Shown piece after piece: positions 8,562 to 17,406 of a stretch of 64,000 nucleotides of DNA. Under the pieces are notes generated by a model. The model made no database searches, was not told where the DNA came from, and saw only the letters and a program-made list of their open reading frames with translations. The translations under genes and the position numbers were made by a program. Positions within the stretch are counted from its first letter, which is position 1. Each line of letters starts with the position of its first letter. Source of the stretch: UMGS1649 sp045534225 (GTDB lineage Bacteria; Bacillota; Clostridia; TANB77; CAG-465); NCBI GenBank assembly GCA_045534225.1, contig JAZSJJ010000009.1:97052-161051 (forward strand). Reading direction: 5' to 3'.

Positions 8562-9197
8562 TTACTTCTTAGGCTTTTTCTTTGCTTCTCTAATCCAAGT
8601 TTCAAAGCGAACCTTGTTTCTTTCAAGCTCTTTTTCATCAAGAAGAATAAGCTTTGCAAACGCATAGTATGCTACCTTGGTTATGGTATATTCGTGATTT
8701 TGAGTACGCACAACGAAGTAATATTCTCCGTTAAACTTATGTTTTGCCATAAATTTATACAGTGTTACTCCATCATCTTTGTATACCAAAGGTCTTACAG
8801 CAATTGGTTCATGCTTCTTGTATTCTTCATCGAAGTACGCTTTTTTCTCAGCTTCAATTTCATCTCTTGCAGCTTTAATCCAAGCATCAAAGATTTCTTT
8901 GTTTTTGAGATATTCCTCAGAAGTTCTTGTAATTTTTACAAGGCTAGCACGATGTCCTAAGAATACTACTTTTGTAAAATAGATTCTGTTATACCTGCTT
9001 AAGAGAAGAAAATAATATGAATCTTCCAGTTGATTTTTCCCTACAAGAACATATCTTGAAAGTTCTTTTCTTTCCTTATCCAAAGCAATTGTAATCTCGG
9101 TTCCAACATGCCAAACACTGTAATATGTTGTTATCTCCCGCTTTCTTCTTTCAATAGCTTTTTTCTTAGCTATTGTAATCCGTTTGTTTTTATCCAT
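8562..9197 (-). CDS. Accessory protein with two repeated domains, CGG at codons 6 and 20
   Basis: 211 residues from the ATG at 9195-9197, which overlaps the upstream gene's stop region by eight bases and so is probably translationally coupled. The upstream extension to 9320 is out-of-frame coding sequence of the previous gene. Two halves repeat one pattern: a beta-rich segment with YYF or YYFV, then FxxWI(K/R)EAxxx near the end of each half. It is a paralogue of the gene before it. No known family recognised. CGG codons at 9180-9182 (codon 6) and 9138-9140 (codon 20); a shift at the first would stop after three codons. Codon use is richer in G+C than the neighbours. Confidence 0.75.
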   Translation of the reverse strand: MDKNKRITIAKKKAIERRKREITTYYSVWHVGTEITIALDKERKELSRYVLVGKNQLEDSYYFLLLSRYNRIYFTKVVFLGHRASLVKITRTSEEYLKNKEIFDAWIKAARDEIEAEKKAYFDEEYKKHEPIAVRPLVYKDDGVTLYKFMAKHKFNGEYYFVVRTQNHEYTITKVAYYAFAKLILLDEKELERNKVRFETWIREAKKKPKK

Positions 9198-9855
9198 AGA
9201 TGTCTTTCTTTTCTCCTTTTTTCTTTGTTTCCAAAATCCACTCTTCGAACTCTTCCTTGTGATCCGCAAACTCTTTTTCTGTAAGAAGTGCTGCTCGGAT
9301 ATATCCGTCAACCCAAACAAGCTTGGTTACAATGAGATTGTTCTTAGAACGCTCAAGAATGAAGTAATATTTTCCGCCTACTTCTTTCTTGCCTACAAAC
9401 TTTACGAGGTCTTTTTTGCCATTCTCGTCAACGAGAGCAACATATTCTCTCGGGTTAACGAAGTTTACACCGTTACTGTGATATACCTGGCCGTGAGCAT
9501 CGTAAAAATCTCTGATGTCTCTTGCGCGTCTGTTTTTTACTTCTCTGATCCAGCCATCAAAAACGGTCTTGTTCTTTTGATACTTCTTGCTTGTCTTAGC
9601 AAGCTTGATTACACCGGCGCAGCCGTCATATACAATCTTGCCAAGGAAAATTCCACCATATGCATTTCCAAGCACATAGTAATATTCTCCGTCAAGTTCA
9701 TGGTACTGAAGGACATATGCCCATTCCGGATTTCTTGCACTACGCTCGGTCATAAGATAAACCTTAGAACCAATACCGTAAGCATTGAAATATGCCTTTA
9801 CTCTTCCTTTCCGCTGATTTGCCATTTTTTCTTTTGTTTCGTAACTCATTCTCAT
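9190..9855 (-). CDS. Accessory protein with two repeated domains, CGG at codon 15
   Basis: 221 residues, first gene of a two-gene operon. Internal duplication: GEYYYVLG...KTVFDGWIREVKN and GKYYFILE...KEEFEEWILETKK end each half, as in the downstream paralogue. Basic and soluble, no signal peptide or membrane helix. ATG with GGAG nine bases upstream, behind a TTGCAA-17-TACAAT promoter. Codon 15 (9811-9813) is CGG; reading +1 there gives four codons and TAA. Base composition is clearly less AT-rich than the adjacent pilin-like gene, suggesting transfer or different selection. Function unknown. Confidence 0.78.
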   Translation of the reverse strand: MRMSYETKEKMANQRKGRVKAYFNAYGIGSKVYLMTERSARNPEWAYVLQYHELDGEYYYVLGNAYGGIFLGKIVYDGCAGVIKLAKTSKKYQKNKTVFDGWIREVKNRRARDIRDFYDAHGQVYHSNGVNFVNPREYVALVDENGKKDLVKFVGKKEVGGKYYFILERSKNNLIVTKLVWVDGYIRAALLTEKEFADHKEEFEEWILETKKKGEKKDIYG

Positions 9856-9908
9856 GCCATAGTTCTCCTTTACAATTATGTTTGTGATAAAATGGTTTTA
9901 CGTAAACA

Positions 9909-9937
9909 ATTGTAACACAATTTAGGCTATTTTGCAA
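9909..9937 (-). promoter_or_regulatory. SigA promoter of the two-gene accessory operon
   Basis: TTGCAA (9932-9937), 17-base spacer, TACAAT (9909-9914), with TGT before the -10 (extended -10). Confidence 0.8.
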
Positions 9938-9940
9938 TAA

Positions 9941-9968
9941 AAAGGAAGCATCTAACGATGCTCCCTTT
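9941..9968 (-). terminator. Terminator of the frameshifted pilin-like gene
   Basis: AAAGGGAGCATC pairs with GATGCTTCCTTT (one G-U) across four bases, then TTTATTG on the minus strand. Confidence 0.85.
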
Positions 9969-9975
9969 AAGTATT

Positions 9976-11008
9976 CTACTTTATTAATGAATATCCACCT
10001 TCAACCTCTTTAGCAGGTATACTTGATTTCAAACAAACAACAGGTCTTACTTTTACTGAGATATTATAATATTGACTGATCAAGCAACCATTCATAGCAT
10101 ATAGACAATATCCTCCTATAATACTAGGTCCATCTTCTAAAGCTGATGGCGATACAACTACATATTCCGAAGATAAATATGAAAGCGAACTATCTGCTAC
10201 ATCCCCTGCTTTATTTATAAAGTATCCGTGTATTCCTTTTGACATATAATATGTTGTTCCATCCATCTCAAGAGGATCTTCATAGTCCAAATCTATTACC
10301 GGTGCCTTTGGAGTTAATGTTGGATTCGCTTTATTCCATGCTGCCGTTAACAATTCAAGTGTTGGTCCACCAATAGCACCCACTACATTAGAGCCATATT
10401 CTAATGTATTAGCATATTTAGAAAAGCCTCCAACTAAATCTTGAATTGTAGAAGCTGAATTTCCGACGTATAAACTCATCACTACCTAATTTGAAAATTT
10501 TATATAAATTTTCTTCAGCAGCTGTAAATGTATAGCTGTCTATACTAACATCATTATTTAGTTCTCCTATACTATCTTTAGCCATCAAAAATACATATCC
10601 GTTAACTTCGTCTTCATAATATACTTGCCATTCATCAACTCCATTTGCAGAATAATCTACCATTTTACCATAATCTGTTTCTGGATTAGATATAAGCTCA
10701 CCCAAGGTTGGCGTTTTACTTACACTTATCCCACTATCTGTTACAGTAATAATGTAATCTGTTGTATAATCCTCTAATTTATCTAAAACAGCCTCTTTTA
10801 ACATTTCGCCTCTTTTGCCGGCCATAAATTCATCCGCCCACACTAATGCAGCTAAATCTTGAACTTGTCTTTCGTTTGTTAAGTCTACTGCTTGACTAGC
10901 TTTATTAATTACACCTGTATTAGATAATGTAATAACTACACTTGCTGCTAAGATTATCATCACTATTATAGTTATTACTAATACTATTAAAGATATTCCT
11001 TTTTTCAT
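9976..11008 (-). CDS. Pilin-like surface protein, read through one +1 shift at CGG
   Basis: About 343 residues if one base is skipped. The first frame (ATG at 11008) gives KKGISLIVLVITIIVMIILA, the stalk with Trp (LVWADEFMAGKRGE), and then breaks after GSDEFIR. Skipping the C at 10465 turns CGT-CGG-AAA into CGT-(C)-GGA-AAT and joins the second frame (GNSASTIQDLVGGFSK... to VRPVVCLKSSIPA). The joined protein matches the pilin-like protein at 61.6-62.7 kb in length and layout (VVGAIGGPTLE vs VVGAIGTPTAE; RPVVCLK in both). Without the shift translation ends 14 codons after CGG. Decayed pseudogene or assembly error are alternatives, but the break falls on CGG like four others in this window. Confidence 0.75.
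10462..10465 (-). other. CGG +1 recoding site in a pilin-like gene
   Basis: Zero-frame CGT-CGG-AAA; skipping C10465 gives CGT-GGA-AAT and restores the family sequence. Confidence 0.7.
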
Positions 11009-11087
11009 CCTTTGTTTTCTCCTTTTCTTATATACTTATATAATATTATATATACATTCCTTTTACAATATATATACACTTAAAAAT

Positions 11088-11117
11088 ACACAGAGCAACA
11101 TTGTTAATGCTCTGTGT
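11088..11117 (-). terminator. Terminator of the gat-proS operon
   Basis: ACACAGAGCA pairs perfectly with TGCTCTGTGT around a ten-base loop, then TATTTTTAAG on the minus strand, about 40 bases after gatB. Confidence 0.85.
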
Positions 11118-11159
11118 CTAAATATATTATTTGTAATTTATTTTAATTTATACAAATTA

Positions 11160-12608
11160 TTATCCATTTTTTCTTTTATTTAATTCTTCCATTATTAGCT
11201 TATTAACTATTCCTGGATTTGCTTTACCTTTAGATGCTTTCATTGTTTGTCCAACTATGAATCCAACTGCTTTATCTTTACCATTTATAAAGTCTTGTAC
11301 AGATTGTTCATTTTCGTTTATTACTGAAATTACTAAATCTCTAATTGCAGATTCATCTGTTATTTGAACAAGTCCTTTAGATTCTACTATCTTAGCTGGT
11401 GCATCTCCTGTTTCAAACATTTCCTCAAATACTTTTTTAGCAATTGCAGAAGATATTGTTCCTTTATCTATTAATGTAATAAGGTCTCCTAAATCTTCAG
11501 CTGTGAATTTAATGTTATCTATTTCCATTTCAGCTTCGTTTAGTTTTCTTGAAACATCACTCATTAACCAGTTAGAAACAAGTTTAGCATTTCCGCATTT
11601 AGCAACTGCTTTATCGAAAAACTCTGCCATTTTCTTAGAGTTTGTTATTTGAGTTGCATCATATTCTGGAAGTCCCAATTCTGTTATGTATCTTTCACGT
11701 CTTACATTTGGCATTTCTGGAAGAGCTGCTTCTATTCCGTTTACATAGTCATCTGAAAGAACTATTGGAGCTAGGTCTGGTTCTGGGAAGTATCTGTAAT
11801 CATGAGCATCCTCTTTAGTTCTCATTGCATAACCGATACCCTTATCGTCATCCCATCTTCTTGTTTCTTGATAAATAGTTCCACCATTTTCAAGTTCTTT
11901 TATTTGTCTGTCTATTTCGAATTCTATAGCTCTACCAATTGCTTTAAATGAGTTAAGGTTCTTAGTTTCAGTTCTTGTACCAAACTTAGTTTCACCTTTC
12001 TTTCTTACAGATAGGTTAACGTCACATCTTAAAGATCCTTCTTGCATTTTACAGTCACAGATTTCTAAATATTCTAGTATAGATTTTAATGTTTGCATAT
12101 ATTCTATAGCTTCATCTTTAGAACGAATGTCTGGTTCAGAAACTATTTCTATTAGCGGTACACCACAACGATTTAGGTCTACTAATGTATCTCCAGTATA
12201 TGGATCGTGTATTAATTTACCTGCATCTTCTTCAATATGTATTCTTGTTATACCAACTGTTTTAGGAACTCCATTTACTTTAAAGTCTACGTGTCCTTCA
12301 TAACACAATGGTAAATCATATTGTGATGTTTGATATGCTTTTGGAAGGTCAGGATAGAAGTAATTTTTTCTATCTTGTTTTGAGAATCTTGCTATTTTAC
12401 AATTTGTTGCAAGTCCCATTTTTACCGCATACTCAACAACTTTTTCATTTAATACTGGAAGTACTCCTGGCATACCAGTACATATTGGACAGCAGTGAGT
12501 ATTTGGATCAGAACCAAATTCTGTTGAACAAGAACAGTATATTTTTGTTTTTGTTGCAAGCTCTGCGTGTACTTCAAGTCCTATTATAACTTCATAATCT
12601 TCTCTCAT
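11160..12608 (-). CDS. gatB: Aspartyl/glutamyl-tRNA amidotransferase subunit B
   Basis: 482 residues. Starts with YEVIIGLEVHAEL and carries the GatB signatures CSTEFGSDPNTHCCPICTG (zinc-binding Cys), VDLNRCGVPLIEIVSEPD, and YRYFPEPDL; the C-terminal YqeY-like tail domain ends in KANPGIVNKLIMEEL. GatB binds misacylated Glu-tRNA(Gln) or Asp-tRNA(Asn) and performs the ATP-dependent activation, using ammonia from GatA. It is last in gatC-gatA-proS-gatB, one base after proS. Full length. Confidence 0.98.
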   Translation of the reverse strand: MREDYEVIIGLEVHAELATKTKIYCSCSTEFGSDPNTHCCPICTGMPGVLPVLNEKVVEYAVKMGLATNCKIARFSKQDRKNYFYPDLPKAYQTSQYDLPLCYEGHVDFKVNGVPKTVGITRIHIEEDAGKLIHDPYTGDTLVDLNRCGVPLIEIVSEPDIRSKDEAIEYMQTLKSILEYLEICDCKMQEGSLRCDVNLSVRKKGETKFGTRTETKNLNSFKAIGRAIEFEIDRQIKELENGGTIYQETRRWDDDKGIGYAMRTKEDAHDYRYFPEPDLAPIVLSDDYVNGIEAALPEMPNVRRERYITELGLPEYDATQITNSKKMAEFFDKAVAKCGNAKLVSNWLMSDVSRKLNEAEMEIDNIKFTAEDLGDLITLIDKGTISSAIAKKVFEEMFETGDAPAKIVESKGLVQITDESAIRDLVISVINENEQSVQDFINGKDKAVGFIVGQTMKASKGKANPGIVNKLIMEELNKRKNG

Positions 12609-12609
12609 T

Positions 12610-14337
12610 TTATACTTCCCATCCTTTCATCTTTGTATCTATATATTCATATATTTTATCCATATCTACTAAAGTAGCCTCTTCGTCACCTAAGCATTTA
12701 ACTTCATACTTGCTGTTTTCTAGATTTCTTCCACTTACTACTATTCTTATTGGAGCACCAATAAGGTCAGAATCTGCAAATTTAACACCTGCGCTCTTTG
12801 CTCTATCATCTAGTAGAACTTCATATCCAAGTCCTTCAAGTTTAGCGTAAAGTTCATCTGTTATTTCTTTAACTTGTTCGTTCTTAGTGTAGTCTAATGG
12901 ACAAATGTGAATGTTAAATGGTGCAATAGCTGCTGGCCAATTAACTCTTCTTTCATCTGCTTTAGCTTCAAGAACAGAAGCCATAAGTCTTCCTACACCT
13001 ATTCCATAACATCCCATTATTGGAGTTTGTGCCTTACCATTTTCATCTAGATATGTCATACCCATTGCAGAAGTATATTTTTTACCTAGTTTAAATATGT
13101 TACCAACTTCTATACCATTAGATATTTTAAGTGTTGGTTTACCACATTTAACACAAGTGTCATTTGCACTTACTTTTGCAACGTCTACAAATTCTCCTAC
13201 TTTAACATCTCTCTTAAAGTTTACACCTGTTAGGTGATAATCTTTCTTATTAGCTCCAGCTATTAATGATGCTTCATTTTCTAGAGATTTATCGTAAACA
13301 AATACTGTTTTAATGTTTGATGTAAAACCTACTGGTCCAATAAATCCATAGCAAATTCCATCATCTTCTTCAGCTTTTGGAACTAGATGTTCGTCATCTA
13401 CTTTAAGAATATTTCTTAATTTAGTTTCATTAACTTCTTTATCTGCACGAATAAATACAACAACTACTTCTTCTGTATCTATTCTGTAATATACAACTGC
13501 TTTTGCAAGGTTTGTAGCAGGTACATTTAAGAAGTTTGTTAAGTCTTCTATTGTTTTTGTATCTGGTGTGTGAACTTCTGCAAGTTCTTTCATTTCAGTT
13601 GTAGCAGGTGTAGTTTCACGTGCCTTAGCAACATCCATGTTCGCACTATAATCACAAGAATCACATGTAACTATTTTGTCTTCCCCAGCATCGCATAATA
13701 ACATGTATTCATGAGCGCCGCTTCCACCCATCATTCCTGTATCTGATGCTACAGCAATAACTTCTGGAATACCAACGCGTGCAAATATCTTGTTATATGC
13801 ATCGTAGTATTTATCATAAACTTCGTTTAGAGATTCTTCTGAAGTGTGGAAAGAATATGCATCTTTCATTGTGAACTCTCTTACACGAATTAGTCCACCT
13901 CTGCTTCTTGCTTCGTCTCTAAATTTAGTTTGTATTTGATAAATTGAGAAAGGATATTTAGTATATGATGCTGCTTCATTTAATACGCTAAATACTGCTG
14001 CTTCTTCGTGAGTCATAGATAATACCATATCTGCCCCAGTTCTATCTTTGAAACGTAAAAGTTCAGAACCTATAGCATCATATCTGCCCGCACCATCCCA
14101 AAGTTTTTTAGTTGCAACAAGTGGCATTAAAACTTCTTCGGCATCTATTCTATTCATTTCTTCTCTTATTATATTTTCTATTTTAGCTGATACTCTTTTA
14201 CCAAGTGGCATAAGTGTAAATATTCCACTTGCCATTTGTTTTATATATCCGCCTTTAAGAAGCAACCCGTGACTTTTTAGAGTCGCTTCGTTAGGCCATT
14301 CTTTCTTTGTATCTCCTATTAATTTTGATTGTAACAT
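12610..14337 (-). CDS. proS: Prolyl-tRNA synthetase (bacterial type with editing domain)
   Basis: 575 residues, class II. Motif 1 and 2 regions include LKSHGLLLKGGYIKQMASGI and FRDEARSRGGLIRVREF; the INS editing domain (KTIEDLTNFLNVPATNLAKAV...) sits in the middle; motif 3 GCYGIGVGRLMA; then the anticodon-binding domain (APFNIHICPLDYTKNEQ). It charges tRNA-Pro. Unusually it lies between gatA and gatB, one base from gatB and 19 bases after gatA, making a translation-fidelity operon. Confidence 0.98.
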   Translation of the reverse strand: MLQSKLIGDTKKEWPNEATLKSHGLLLKGGYIKQMASGIFTLMPLGKRVSAKIENIIREEMNRIDAEEVLMPLVATKKLWDGAGRYDAIGSELLRFKDRTGADMVLSMTHEEAAVFSVLNEAASYTKYPFSIYQIQTKFRDEARSRGGLIRVREFTMKDAYSFHTSEESLNEVYDKYYDAYNKIFARVGIPEVIAVASDTGMMGGSGAHEYMLLCDAGEDKIVTCDSCDYSANMDVAKARETTPATTEMKELAEVHTPDTKTIEDLTNFLNVPATNLAKAVVYYRIDTEEVVVVFIRADKEVNETKLRNILKVDDEHLVPKAEEDDGICYGFIGPVGFTSNIKTVFVYDKSLENEASLIAGANKKDYHLTGVNFKRDVKVGEFVDVAKVSANDTCVKCGKPTLKISNGIEVGNIFKLGKKYTSAMGMTYLDENGKAQTPIMGCYGIGVGRLMASVLEAKADERRVNWPAAIAPFNIHICPLDYTKNEQVKEITDELYAKLEGLGYEVLLDDRAKSAGVKFADSDLIGAPIRIVVSGRNLENSKYEVKCLGDEEATLVDMDKIYEYIDTKMKGWEV

Positions 14338-14356
14338 ATTTACTCCTATATTCTAT

Positions 14357-15814
14357 TTATACATTTGGTCTAGCTTTATGATGCTCTGTGTTTTGTTCAT
14401 AAGCATAAGACACCTTTAATAATGTTTGTTCATCAAACACTTTACCGATGAATTGTATACCTATCGGAAGGTTCTTAGAATCAAAACCACACGGCACAGA
14501 TATACCAGGAAGACCTGCTATGTTTACAGGAACTGTGAATATATCTTCTAAGTACATTTCAACTGGGTTGTTAGATTTTTCACCAAATTTAAATGTTGTA
14601 TTTGGAGCTGTTGGAAGTGCTATAACATCAACATCAGCAAAAGCTTTATCAAAGTCTTCTTTTATTAATGTTCTAACTTGACCAGCACGTTTGTAATATG
14701 CATCGTAGTATCCAGAAGATAATACGTATGTTCCAAGCATTATTCTTCTCTTTACTTCATCTCCAAAACCTTCAGTTCTAGAGTTAGCATATATATCTTC
14801 AAGATTATCAAAGTTAGCTGTTCTATATCCATATTTAATACCATCATATCTAGCAAGGTTTGAGGATGCCTCTGCTGGAGCTATGATGTAGTATACAGGA
14901 AGTGCATACTTAGCATAATCTAAAGATATTTCTTTTATTTCTGCTCCTAATTCTTTTAATTTTTCTATAGCTTCATCGAAAGCTTTTTTAACTTCTGGAT
15001 TTAATCCATCTTTAATAAATTCTGTAGGTATACCTATTTTTAATCCCTTAACATCGTTATCTAATGCTTTTTCATAGTCTGGTACTTCCATTTCCACAGA
15101 AGTTGTATCCATTTTATCGTAACCTGCTATTGCATTAAGCATTATAGCTGAGTCTCTAACATCCTTAGTAAATGGTCCTATTTGATCTAGAGATGATGCG
15201 AATGCAATAAGTCCAAATCTAGATACTAAACCATAAGTTGGTTTAAGGCCTACTACTGAACAGTATGATGCTGGTTGACGAATTGATCCACCTGTGTCTG
15301 AGCCAAGTGATGCAATAGCCATATCTGCTGCAACACAGGCTGCGCTACCACCTGAAGAACCACCAGGAACTCTTTCAGTGTCCCAAGGGTTTGTTGTTTT
15401 CTTATGTGCTGAAGTTGCTGTAGAAGAACCCATTGCAAATTCATCCATATTTGTTTTACCAACAATTATTGCTCCTGCTTCTTCTAATTTAGTTACTACT
15501 GTTCCGCTATATGGGCTAACAAAATTAGATAGCATTTTAGAAGAACATGTAGTTAATGTATCTTTCATACACATGTTGTCTTTTATAGCTACTGGCACAC
15601 CACCAAGTATACCAATGTTCTCACCATTATCTAGCTTAGCTTGTAATTCTTCCGCTCTTTTATATGCATATTCTTTATTTAATGTAACAAAAGCTTCTAC
15701 CTTTGGTTCTAAAGCTTCAATTCTGTTAAATACATCATCTACTACTTCTTTTATTGTTACTTCTTTATTCTTAATTTTATCTCTTAATTCATGTATTGTT
15801 AATTTCTCGTACAT
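14357..15814 (-). CDS. gatA: Aspartyl/glutamyl-tRNA amidotransferase subunit A
   Basis: 485 residues, amidase-signature family. The catalytic Lys lies in GGVPVAIKDNMC; the cis-Ser and nucleophile Ser lie in VPGGSSGGSAACVAADM and LGSDTGGSIRQPASYC. GatA hydrolyses glutamine and channels ammonia to GatB. Usual length for the family (about 485). Preceded by gatC at 12 bases with an AGGAGG site and followed by proS. Confidence 0.98.
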   Translation of the reverse strand: MYEKLTIHELRDKIKNKEVTIKEVVDDVFNRIEALEPKVEAFVTLNKEYAYKRAEELQAKLDNGENIGILGGVPVAIKDNMCMKDTLTTCSSKMLSNFVSPYSGTVVTKLEEAGAIIVGKTNMDEFAMGSSTATSAHKKTTNPWDTERVPGGSSGGSAACVAADMAIASLGSDTGGSIRQPASYCSVVGLKPTYGLVSRFGLIAFASSLDQIGPFTKDVRDSAIMLNAIAGYDKMDTTSVEMEVPDYEKALDNDVKGLKIGIPTEFIKDGLNPEVKKAFDEAIEKLKELGAEIKEISLDYAKYALPVYYIIAPAEASSNLARYDGIKYGYRTANFDNLEDIYANSRTEGFGDEVKRRIMLGTYVLSSGYYDAYYKRAGQVRTLIKEDFDKAFADVDVIALPTAPNTTFKFGEKSNNPVEMYLEDIFTVPVNIAGLPGISVPCGFDSKNLPIGIQFIGKVFDEQTLLKVSYAYEQNTEHHKARPNV

Positions 15815-15826
15815 AGTATCCTCCTA

Positions 15827-16114
15827 TTATTCTACAACCTTAGGTACACTTATGCAGCCAGCTTCTTTGCTTGGTGCGTTTTTAAGTATAGCTTCTCTGT
15901 TATATGAATCTTTAAGTTCATCTGCTCTAAATACATTGTATTTATCTACAGCGTGAGCAGTAGGATTTACTCCTGTTACGTCTACTTCGTTTAATTTTTC
16001 CACAAATTCTGCAATTCCGCCTAAATCTTTAGCGTACTTTTCCACTTCTTCCTCGCTTAGACTTAATTTTGCAAGCTTTGCAATGTGTTTTACTTCTTCA
16101 TGCGTAATCTTCAT
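15827..16114 (-). CDS. gatC: Aspartyl/glutamyl-tRNA amidotransferase subunit C
   Basis: 95 residues. Typical GatC start (ITHEEVKHIAKLAKLSLSEEE) and conserved DVTGVNPTAHA... and FRADEL segments. GatC wraps around GatA and GatB and stabilises the complex. First gene of the operon, with GGAGGAG seven bases before the ATG and a consensus promoter upstream. Confidence 0.97.
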   Translation of the reverse strand: MKITHEEVKHIAKLAKLSLSEEEVEKYAKDLGGIAEFVEKLNEVDVTGVNPTAHAVDKYNVFRADELKDSYNREAILKNAPSKEAGCISVPKVVE

Positions 16115-16151
16115 TTTATCTCCTCCATATTAATCCATAATATCGTGTACT

Positions 16152-16180
16152 ATTATATAACAAAAGTCTTCTATTTGCAA
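16152..16180 (-). promoter_or_regulatory. SigA promoter of gatC-gatA-proS-gatB
   Basis: TTGCAA (16175-16180), 17-base spacer, TATAAT (16152-16157). The leader is only about 30 bases, so there is no room for a T-box. Confidence 0.85.
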
Positions 16181-16266
16181 ATATTTGAGGCTATTTCTTT
16201 TACCATATTTTAATTATTTTTTACACTTCTAAAAACTATATAAAAACACATCTTAAAAACGAGTAA

Positions 16267-16289
16267 AGCACAGGGTTTTAACCTGTGCT
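16267..16289 (-). terminator. Terminator of the 137-residue accessory gene
   Basis: AGCACAGG pairs with CCTGTGCT; the minus strand continues TTTACTCG. About 14 bases after the stop codon. Confidence 0.75.
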
Positions 16290-16302
16290 CTTAAGATGAA
16301 AA

Positions 16303-16716
16303 TTACACTTGTTCGTATACTGTGTACCTAATTTCCATCTGCAACTCTTTTTCGCAGTTTTTCATTACCTCTATGACATCTTTCTTTGTAACAATTTTGT
16401 TAGCGTAAATGGTATACTGGATTCTGTAGCCTTTCTCTCTATGAAGAATTAATCCTTCCGTGCTCGATACTTCTGCAAGCTCCTTATCTAGCATTGACTT
16501 GATATACTCCATAAGATCCTTTTCAAGATCCCTCTTTTTATTTACAGCTATGACTACAAAAAAGACATATGCCGCAAAGAAAAGAAGTGCAAAAAGTTTA
16601 GGGATAATACCACCACTTCCAATACAAAGAAATGCAAGTGCTATAGTTACAACACCCATCACTAAAGAGATTGTCCGTGCTGTAGCTTCCTGCTTAATTT
16701 TTTCTACCAAATTCAT
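16303..16716 (-). CDS. Two-helix membrane accessory protein, CGG at codon 14
   Basis: 137 residues: short amphipathic N-terminus, two membrane helices (about 16-34 and 40-58), then a charged cytoplasmic domain of about 75 residues (KKDVIEVMKNCEKELQ). Paralogue of the next gene upstream: same length, same two-helix layout and a similar VxKxDxxxxM segment. ATG with GGAGG seven bases upstream. Behind a perfect consensus promoter. Codon 14 (16675-16677) is CGG; a +1 shift gives four codons then TAG. Family not recognised. Confidence 0.75.
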   Translation of the reverse strand: MNLVEKIKQEATARTISLVMGVVTIALAFLCIGSGGIIPKLFALLFFAAYVFFVVIAVNKKRDLEKDLMEYIKSMLDKELAEVSSTEGLILHREKGYRIQYTIYANKIVTKKDVIEVMKNCEKELQMEIRYTVYEQV

Positions 16717-16768
16717 AGTAGACCTCCATAATAAAATTATTTTCTATGTGACTTTCATCAACACTTTA

Positions 16769-16797
16769 ATTATATCATTTTCACAGTATTATGTCAA
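16769..16797 (-). promoter_or_regulatory. Perfect-consensus SigA promoter of an accessory gene
   Basis: TTGACA (16792-16797), 17-base spacer, TATAAT (16769-16774). The leader ends AAAATAATTTTATT-AT-GGAGGTC, almost the same as the leader of the accessory gene at 22907-23137. Confidence 0.9.
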
Positions 16798-16828
16798 TTT
16801 GTCACAGCGATATACTTTAACACAAAAG

Positions 16829-16855
16829 AAAAGAAGGAGTTTTAGCTCCTTCTTT
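16829..16855 (-). terminator. Terminator of the 142-residue accessory gene
   Basis: AAGAAGGAG pairs with CTCCTTCTT around a six-base loop; TTTTCTTTTG follows on the minus strand. Confidence 0.85.
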
Positions 16856-17284
16856 CTAGTTTATGCTGCTTGCTGGTTTTCTAAGAAGTCTATGCTCCAT
16901 CTTAACTCCAGTCTCTTCCTTAAACCTACGCATAAACAGTTCAAAATCTTCTTTGTTAACATACCCGTTTACATAGATACAAAAACTTACTGCTATTTTC
17001 TTTTTTCTTTCTAAGATAAATCTTAATAACGAATTCTTGCTCTTAAAATACTCTTTTAACCTCTTGTGCAAGTAACTTTTAAGCAGTCTCTCAAAAGTCT
17101 TTTTCCGTTTGATTGCAATAACTACTAAAACAACGCTGCTTAATACAAAGAAAATTCCATAGAAAATTTCTTTCCATCCGCTACATGTTAGTAATCCACA
17201 ACCAACAACAAACATCACAATAGCTATGATCAAAGATGCTTTATATTCCGTATTGTTTTGCTTAATCTCGTATACTTCGTGCAT
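16856..17284 (-). CDS. Two-helix membrane accessory protein, paralogue of the 137-residue gene
   Basis: 142 residues from the ATG at 17282-17284, chosen because GGAGG lies five bases upstream; the longer frame would place that site inside the coding region. Two membrane helices (about 17-36 and 40-58) followed by a very basic tail (KRKKTFERLLKSYLHKRLKEYF) and a C-terminal YVNKEDFELFMRRFKEE segment alignable with the paralogue. One in-frame CGG (17105-17107, about codon 60), the only accessory CGG not near the start. Function unknown. Confidence 0.72.
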   Translation of the reverse strand: MHEVYEIKQNNTEYKASLIIAIVMFVVGCGLLTCSGWKEIFYGIFFVLSSVVLVVIAIKRKKTFERLLKSYLHKRLKEYFKSKNSLLRFILERKKKIAVSFCIYVNGYVNKEDFELFMRRFKEETGVKMEHRLLRKPASSIN

Positions 17285-17337
17285 AACTTCCTCCATAAAT
17301 TTAATTATATCTTTATTTATTATTTGCATAGACTAGA

Positions 17338-17366
17338 ATTATACCACCATACTCGTTTTATGTCAA
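17338..17366 (-). promoter_or_regulatory. Consensus promoter of the 142-residue accessory gene
   Basis: TTGACA (17361-17366), 17-base spacer ending GGTGG, TATAAT (17338-17343): full consensus plus TG of an extended -10. Confidence 0.9.
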
Positions 17367-17371
17367 ATAAA

Positions 17372-17397
17372 AAGTGTATACAATATTGTATACACTT
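17372..17397 (-). terminator. Terminator of recO
   Basis: AAGTGTATAC pairs with GTATACACTT around six bases, followed on the minus strand by TTTATTTG; it abuts the -35 of the next gene. Confidence 0.85.
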
Positions 17398-17406
17398 AAT
17401 TTATTA

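Noticed and set aside
8441..8665. Open frame of 74 codons on the minus strand
   Set aside because: It overlaps the well-supported accessory gene starting at 8562 in another frame, and crosses its terminator; no ribosome binding site.
16115..16200. T-box before the gat-proS operon
   Set aside because: Leader is about 30 bases from the promoter to gatC, too short for a T-box.
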